A stretch of 6,213 nucleotides of DNA from JBOGGN01 sp050744165. Its GTDB lineage: Bacteria > Actinomycetota > Acidimicrobiia > Acidimicrobiales > Palsa-688. The DNA lies in NCBI GenBank assembly GCA_050744165.1, contig JBOGGN010000079.1, positions 1 to 6,213 on the forward strand. Direction: 5' to 3'. The position numbers were made by a program, and so were the translations under genes. Below the pieces are notes generated by a model. That model saw only the letters and a list, made by a program, of their open reading frames with translations. It was not told the origin of the DNA and made no database searches. Each line of letters opens with the position of its first letter. Positions within the stretch are counted from its first letter, which is position 1. This document shows, piece after piece, positions 1 through 3,964 of the stretch.

Positions 1-490
1 GGGTTTCGGCGCACAGGGCGATCGCGGTCAATGCGTCGGCGACGTCGTCGACCCAGCTGCCACCGTCGTCGGTGTCGGCGCAAGGGGGCTCGATCAGGGT
101 CAAGCCGGCGAGTCGTTCCGGGTGGCGCAGGCCGGCTCGGAGGGCGATGGACGCGCCATAGCTGTGGCCGACAACGTGAACCGGGCCGTCGACGCCCAGC
201 GCATTGACCACCGCGAAGAGATCTTCGACCGAGTCGTCGAGCGTGTAGCCGTCCGGTGCCTGCTCGCTGCGGCCGTGGCCGCGCAGGTCGTACAGGATGG
301 CGTCGGCGCCGGCCTGGGCGACGGGGTTCGCCAAGCTGTAGTAGAGGCTTGACATGTTGTCGATGAACAGCCCGTGGACGAACACGACGCTCGGGTGGTA
401 CCGGGCCAGGGGGCTCGGCCCAACGGCGGTTGCCGCTCGGGCGAGTCGCTGGACATGGAACGTGATGCCCCGGGCGGTGACCTCAGCCAC
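1..490 (-). CDS. Alpha/beta hydrolase, N-terminal part (3' end off window)
   Basis: The first 163 residues of an alpha/beta-hydrolase fold enzyme are visible, and the frame is open through position 1. The reading begins V/M-A-E-V-T-A-R-G-I-T-F-H. The oxyanion strand VVFVHGLF occupies residues 35-42, YDLRGHGRSE lies at 67-76, and the nucleophile elbow VVGHSYGAS at 106-114 gives S110 as catalytic Ser. RHPERLAGLTLIEP (122-135) is the strand and helix that usually follow. The catalytic Asp/Glu and His should lie off the left edge; family members are usually about 250-300 residues. The GTG start at 490-488 is supported by GGAGGGG six bases upstream, an 8-base overlap with the ACP stop, and the typical N-terminal strand. 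No signal peptide is seen, so it is probably cytoplasmic. Coupling to a carrier protein and synthase suggests a thioesterase-like role in releasing or editing the acyl chain, but an esterase, lipase or tailoring hydrolase cannot be excluded. Confidence 0.88.
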   Translation of the reverse strand, partial: MAEVTARGITFHVQRLARAATAVGPSPLARYHPSVVFVHGLFIDNMSSLYYSLANPVAQAGADAILYDLRGHGRSEQAPDGYTLDDSVEDLFAVVNALGVDGPVHVVGHSYGASIALRAGLRHPERLAGLTLIEPPCADTDDGGSWVDDVADALTAIALCAET

Positions 491-833
491 CCTGAGCCCC
501 TCCGACCGATTCCGCCTCGCCAGGACCACCGCCGACGGTGCTACCACCGGTGTCGTTCAGGGAACGGGTGATGTGGCGGGCCAGGTCACCGACGGTCAGG
601 GCCAGAATCTCGTCGATCGTGAGCCCCGCCAGGAAGCTCGTGAAGTCCACCCGGCCTCCGTAGCGTTGACCGAGCCGCTCGGCGAGAGCGATGAACTCGA
701 TGCTCTCCAGCTCGAGGTCCCGGCTGAAGGTGGTCTCCGGCGCGACCTCGATCTCGAGTAGGAATTCGTCGCCGATCACCGCCACCAGGCATTCAGTGAT
801 GCCGGCCACGGCGTCGGACGTGTCAGTGGTCAA
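483..833 (-). CDS. Free-standing acyl carrier protein, TTG start
   Basis: This 116-residue protein is a discrete acyl carrier protein that would carry a starter, intermediate or finished acyl chain on a phosphopantetheine arm. The four-helix core spans about residues 7-92. The attachment site is S44 in RDLELESIEF; the residue before it is Glu where most carriers have Asp (DSL), so it is a variant motif. The segment YGGRVDFTSFLAGLTIDEI (58-76) covers the loop and third helix, and VGDLARHI (81-88) is the usual last helix. Residues 94-116 are a Gly-rich, probably disordered tail. I chose the TTG at 833-831 because it sits in a TTGA overlap with the previous stop, lies 8 bases after a perfect AGGAGG, and gives a normal ACP length. 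The open frame continues upstream to 1145, but that stretch is out-of-frame phosphopantetheinyl transferase sequence. The adjacent fused transferase is its obvious activator. Its stop overlaps the hydrolase start by 8 bases. Its role in loading or release is inference. Confidence 0.85.
   Translation of the reverse strand: MTTDTSDAVAGITECLVAVIGDEFLLEIEVAPETTFSRDLELESIEFIALAERLGQRYGGRVDFTSFLAGLTIDEILALTVGDLARHITRSLNDTGGSTVGGGPGEAESVGGAQGG
497..503 (-). promoter_or_regulatory. Ribosome binding site for the alpha/beta hydrolase
   Basis: The minus strand reads GGAGGGG, six bases before the GTG at 490-488. It is embedded in the Gly-rich C-terminal codons of the ACP gene, which may partly explain why that tail is Gly-rich. 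It supports the GTG as start of the hydrolase. Confidence 0.7.
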
Positions 834-3800
834 GACGCTTCCCTCCTGCTGATGGTCCGCCGGCGATGGGCCGGTCCCCCCTGGGTTCCGGCCGGCCGGG
901 TGTGGTTCGGCTCGTAGGTGTGGTTGGGCTCGTCGGTCCAGGCAACGACGTGTTCGCAGGGGTGCTCGCCGAGGACCCGGGTCTGCACCCGATGGATGGC
1001 TGGATTCGGCCCGTGTGCCCGGGTGGCGACGACCAGGGCGGCTCCGTCGATCGTGCGCACCTCGAACTCCTTCGGGCGGCCCGCCAATCCGGTGCCCGAG
1101 GCTTTTCCCACTGCTTCTTTCGCGGTCCAGAAGCGTGTCATCCACAGCGGACTCGGCTCCGCGCTGGTCGGAGACAGCTCGCAGAGCAGCTCGACTTCGC
1201 CTTCGGTGAAGGCAAATGCCCGGACGGCGTCAGAGGCCGACGTCACTGCGGCGACCGACTCGATGTCGATGCCGACCCGGGCATCCCCGGCCGGGCGAAC
1301 GATCGCCACGCCCTGGCCCGTGGTGTGTGCCAGGGAGACCGAGAACCGCTCGCTGCCGCGGGCCGGGTGGCGACGGATCCATGGCCGCCCGCTGGCATCG
1401 TTGCCGACCCGGAACTCCGCGGGCCACAGCGGCCCCTCGCCTCGCTGCCACATCCAGGCCCGGGCGGCATCCTTGGCCGCGATGCGCCCGAGCAGCCAGG
1501 TCCGCTGTGCCCTCGGGTTGTGGGTATCGAACTCGGCCCGCTCGGCGCTCGAGAGGTACCGGCGCATGGTGTACTCCATGGAGGCCCGGTCCGGCCAGCG
1601 ATCTGTGACGAGGCACCAGCCGCCGGGCTGGTGTTGGCCGACACTGGTCTCAGAGGGCCGGGTATGCACCGCCGGCCAGGTGACGTCGTCGGTCGCGAAG
1701 CGTCGGCAGGTCCAGCCCTCGACTCGTGCCCACAGGTCGCCGCCGGTGGTGACGAGTTCGAAGTCGACCCGCAGCCACTCGGTGCTGAACGAGCGGACTT
1801 CGACCGAGCACGCCAGCACGTCGCCCGGACCCGGATGCGGCCCGAAGAAACGCACCGCGTCGATGGCCGCTGGGAAAGCCAGCCGATCGGTCTCGGCCCA
1901 GGCCTGAGCCCAGTGCCCGGCGAGTTGGCCCGCGGCGTCAAGCAGCGCACCGGGCGCCGGGAGGGTGGTCAAGGTGCCCCGGATCCCGTTGTCGCCAAAG
2001 GAATCGATGGCCACCACGCCCTGGAAGCCGGGGCCGTGGAACATCCAGCCGTCCCCGTAGAGGGACCGTCCATCGGCGTGCGGAGCCCGCTCGCCCCGCA
2101 GCCGATGGCAGCGCGCGCTCGGTCGAGGCGCCCGCGAGTGGCCCGAGGCCAACTCGACGGTTCCCTGGGCGTAGGGACCGATCGCGACCCGCATCCGTCC
2201 GTCGGTGAGGGGAGCTGCCTCGATCGTCACCGTGACCGGCGGCGCAACGGCCAGCCACCGCTGGGCCCGAACGTCGGTGATGGCGACGACGGTGCGACCT
2301 GGCGCCGCCGCGAGTGCGGCCTCACCCATGATCTCGAGAAGGGCCGTCATGGGCACGACGGGGAACGCGTCGGCGTCGTCGGGCCAGCCCGGCGCCTGGC
2401 GGAACAGGCAATGGTCGCGGAGCTCGGGCATGGCGTCGAGCGAGAAGACCCGGGTCGTGGCTCGAGGGGTTGCCGACTGGCTCCGCGATAGCCACGCCGC
2501 CATCACCGCCTCGCTTGCCGCGTTGGCCTGGGCGACGGTGGCCTCAAAGGCGGCCAGGACGGCGTTGCCGGCGATCGGGACGGCGGGCGGCGCCATTGCC
2601 GGTTCGGAGACCGGGAACGTGATGTCGGCCGAGGGAGGTCCCTGGGTAACCAGCAACGGCGCCGGCCCCCGCTCCGACATGGCCTCGGAGGCGGTGGCGC
2701 CCTCCACCCACAGTGCCGAAAGGACCCGGGCGAGCTGGGGCAGCGACGGCCGTCCCGAGACCTGGGCCGCGATCGCCAGGTGCTCCCGGTCCGCCAGGGT
2801 GTCCTGGATGAAGCCGGGGAGACTTCCCGCCCCGACCTGGACGAACGCCCGAACGCCGTCGGCGTAGAGCGCCTCGATGAGCTCACGGAAGCGGACCGGC
2901 TGGAGGAGGTGATCGTGCACCAGGTCCCGGAGCGCGGCGGGGTCCTCGGGGTAGGGCGCCACGGACGTCGCGGACCACACCGGTCGGAGCGGCCGACCGG
3001 CGGTGAGGGCGGCCAGCCCCTCGCGCCCGGCCCGCAGGCAGGGGCCGAGCAGCGGGGTGTGGAAGCCGGAGCGAAACGCCATCGTCTGGCCGAGCACGCC
3101 CCGTTCCTTCAGCCGGTCCAAAGCGGCATCCACCAGGTCCGGACGTCCGCAGACCACGCACTGGTGCGGGCAGTTGTCGTGCGACAGGTACACGCCGTCG
3201 AGCCCGCCGAGCGCGCCCCGGGCACGATCAGCCCCGCAGCCCAAGGCGGCGTAGGCGACCTCGGGGAACGTGGCGCGCCCGGCCCGAACCGGCGCGAACA
3301 GCCGGTCGATGTCCTCCAGGCCGCAGATCCCCGAGACGATCATCGCCGTCCACTCGCCGAGGCTGTGGCCCGCGTACAGGTTGGGGTGGACGCCGAGTTG
3401 GCTCAAGGCGGCGGCGAGTAGTCGGTTGCTCGTCACGATGTCGACGGCTTGGTTGACGATCGCCTCGTCCGCCTCCCGTGGCGCCCGCAGCTGGCTGGGC
3501 GAGGGGCGGGGCAGGCCGGCGAAATCGGCGACATCGTCGACGCGCCCTGCCGGCTCGGGCTCGAAGCCGGGAAAAAGGAACGCCAGGCGGCCGCCGGCGT
3601 CCTGGTCCGCGCCGTGTGTGCTGCCTTCGGGCGACTCATGGCCGGCCGGCCCCAGGAGCGGCGCGTCGGTGAACCACACGTCGTTGCGACCCCGCCACGG
3701 CAGGCCCCGGTCGATCACCTTGCGAGCCAAGGCGACGCGGGCGGGCGTGGGATCGATGATCGCGAGACGCCACGGCCCCTGCGTGGTCTGGGCAACCCCG

Positions 3801-3964
3801 GCGGGATCGGTTGGCCGGAGTCCGGCCGGCAGCGCCGCCTCGAGCTCCGCCTCAAGCGCCGCCAAGAGACCCTCGGACGAGGAGGAGGCGACATGGACGG
3901 TACCGGTGCCGGCGATCGCCGAAGCCGCGGCGTCGAAGCCACACCAGGTGCGCAGCCCGGTCAC
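830..3964 (-). CDS. Trifunctional acyltransferase-dehydratase-phosphopantetheinyl transferase (AT-DH-PPT) protein
   Basis: This 1044-residue protein carries three enzyme regions of an iterative polyketide/lipid synthase. Residues 1-125 resemble the linker normally found between ketosynthase and acyltransferase. The acyltransferase (about 125-420) has the nucleophile S201 in GHSLGEW and H302 in GFHTPLL, but reads FPGFE where FPGQG is usual, so the oxyanion Gln appears lost. An Ala-rich helical linker (about 421-505) leads to a hot-dog dehydratase (about 505-757) with H518 (LRDHCL), the HGPGFQ motif (643-648) and D676 (LLDAAGQ), which would dehydrate beta-hydroxyacyl-ACP. Residues about 780-1010 are an Sfp-type 4'-phosphopantetheinyl transferase: H880 (SLAH), metal ligands D900 and E902 (VGIDIE) and FWTAKEAVGK (945-954). 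It would convert apo carrier proteins, including the two encoded next to it, to holo form. The tail (1011-1044) is basic and contains a six-residue duplication. The GTG start at 3964-3962 overlaps the previous stop as GTGA and has GGGAG upstream. The stop (832-830) overlaps the ACP start. Domain identities are firm; acyltransferase activity and specificity are uncertain. Confidence 0.92.
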   Translation of the reverse strand: MTGLRTWCGFDAAASAIAGTGTVHVASSSSEGLLAALEAELEAALPAGLRPTDPAGVAQTTQGPWRLAIIDPTPARVALARKVIDRGLPWRGRNDVWFTDAPLLGPAGHESPEGSTHGADQDAGGRLAFLFPGFEPEPAGRVDDVADFAGLPRPSPSQLRAPREADEAIVNQAVDIVTSNRLLAAALSQLGVHPNLYAGHSLGEWTAMIVSGICGLEDIDRLFAPVRAGRATFPEVAYAALGCGADRARGALGGLDGVYLSHDNCPHQCVVCGRPDLVDAALDRLKERGVLGQTMAFRSGFHTPLLGPCLRAGREGLAALTAGRPLRPVWSATSVAPYPEDPAALRDLVHDHLLQPVRFRELIEALYADGVRAFVQVGAGSLPGFIQDTLADREHLAIAAQVSGRPSLPQLARVLSALWVEGATASEAMSERGPAPLLVTQGPPSADITFPVSEPAMAPPAVPIAGNAVLAAFEATVAQANAASEAVMAAWLSRSQSATPRATTRVFSLDAMPELRDHCLFRQAPGWPDDADAFPVVPMTALLEIMGEAALAAAPGRTVVAITDVRAQRWLAVAPPVTVTIEAAPLTDGRMRVAIGPYAQGTVELASGHSRAPRPSARCHRLRGERAPHADGRSLYGDGWMFHGPGFQGVVAIDSFGDNGIRGTLTTLPAPGALLDAAGQLAGHWAQAWAETDRLAFPAAIDAVRFFGPHPGPGDVLACSVEVRSFSTEWLRVDFELVTTGGDLWARVEGWTCRRFATDDVTWPAVHTRPSETSVGQHQPGGWCLVTDRWPDRASMEYTMRRYLSSAERAEFDTHNPRAQRTWLLGRIAAKDAARAWMWQRGEGPLWPAEFRVGNDASGRPWIRRHPARGSERFSVSLAHTTGQGVAIVRPAGDARVGIDIESVAAVTSASDAVRAFAFTEGEVELLCELSPTSAEPSPLWMTRFWTAKEAVGKASGTGLAGRPKEFEVRTIDGAALVVATRAHGPNPAIHRVQTRVLGEHPCEHVVAWTDEPNHTYEPNHTRPAGTQGGPAHRRRTISRREAS
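842..847 (-). promoter_or_regulatory. Ribosome binding site for the TTG-started ACP
   Basis: The minus strand reads AGGAGG here, a perfect Shine-Dalgarno core, 8 bases before the TTG at 833-831. It lies inside the last codons of the AT-DH-PPT gene (encoding ISRREAS). It decides the start of the ACP: without it the uncommon TTG would be hard to accept. Confidence 0.8.
900..935 (-). repeat. 18-bp tandem duplication in the tail of AT-DH-PPT
   Basis: Two adjacent 18-base units on the plus strand, gtgtggttcggctcgtag (900-917) and gtgtggttgggctcgtcg (918-935), match at 16 of 18 positions. In the protein they encode DEPNHT followed by YEPNHT (residues 1011-1022), just after the phosphopantetheinyl transferase fold ends. 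The in-frame unit length and the position in a disordered tail suggest a slippage duplication without catalytic consequence. Confidence 0.85.

Noticed and set aside
100..456. Minus-strand open frame of 118 codons
   Set aside because: It is out of frame with the alpha/beta hydrolase covering the same bases, which has HG, RGHGRS and GHSYG motifs.
834..1145. Upstream extension of the ACP frame to an ATG at 1145
   Set aside because: The extension lies wholly within the phosphopantetheinyl transferase coding region in another frame and reads as Arg/Pro/Gly-rich nonsense; the TTG with AGGAGG fits better.
866..2491. Long plus-strand open frame of 541 codons
   Set aside because: It is antisense to the AT-DH-PPT gene, whose motifs are unmistakable; the plus-strand translation shows no recognisable domain. 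Long antisense frames are expected in very GC-rich coding DNA.
3146..3172. Cys cluster CPHQCVVCG as a zinc site
   Set aside because: It aligns with the NxPxQxVxSG strand common in acyltransferases, so the Cys residues are probably substitutions within that motif rather than a metal knuckle.
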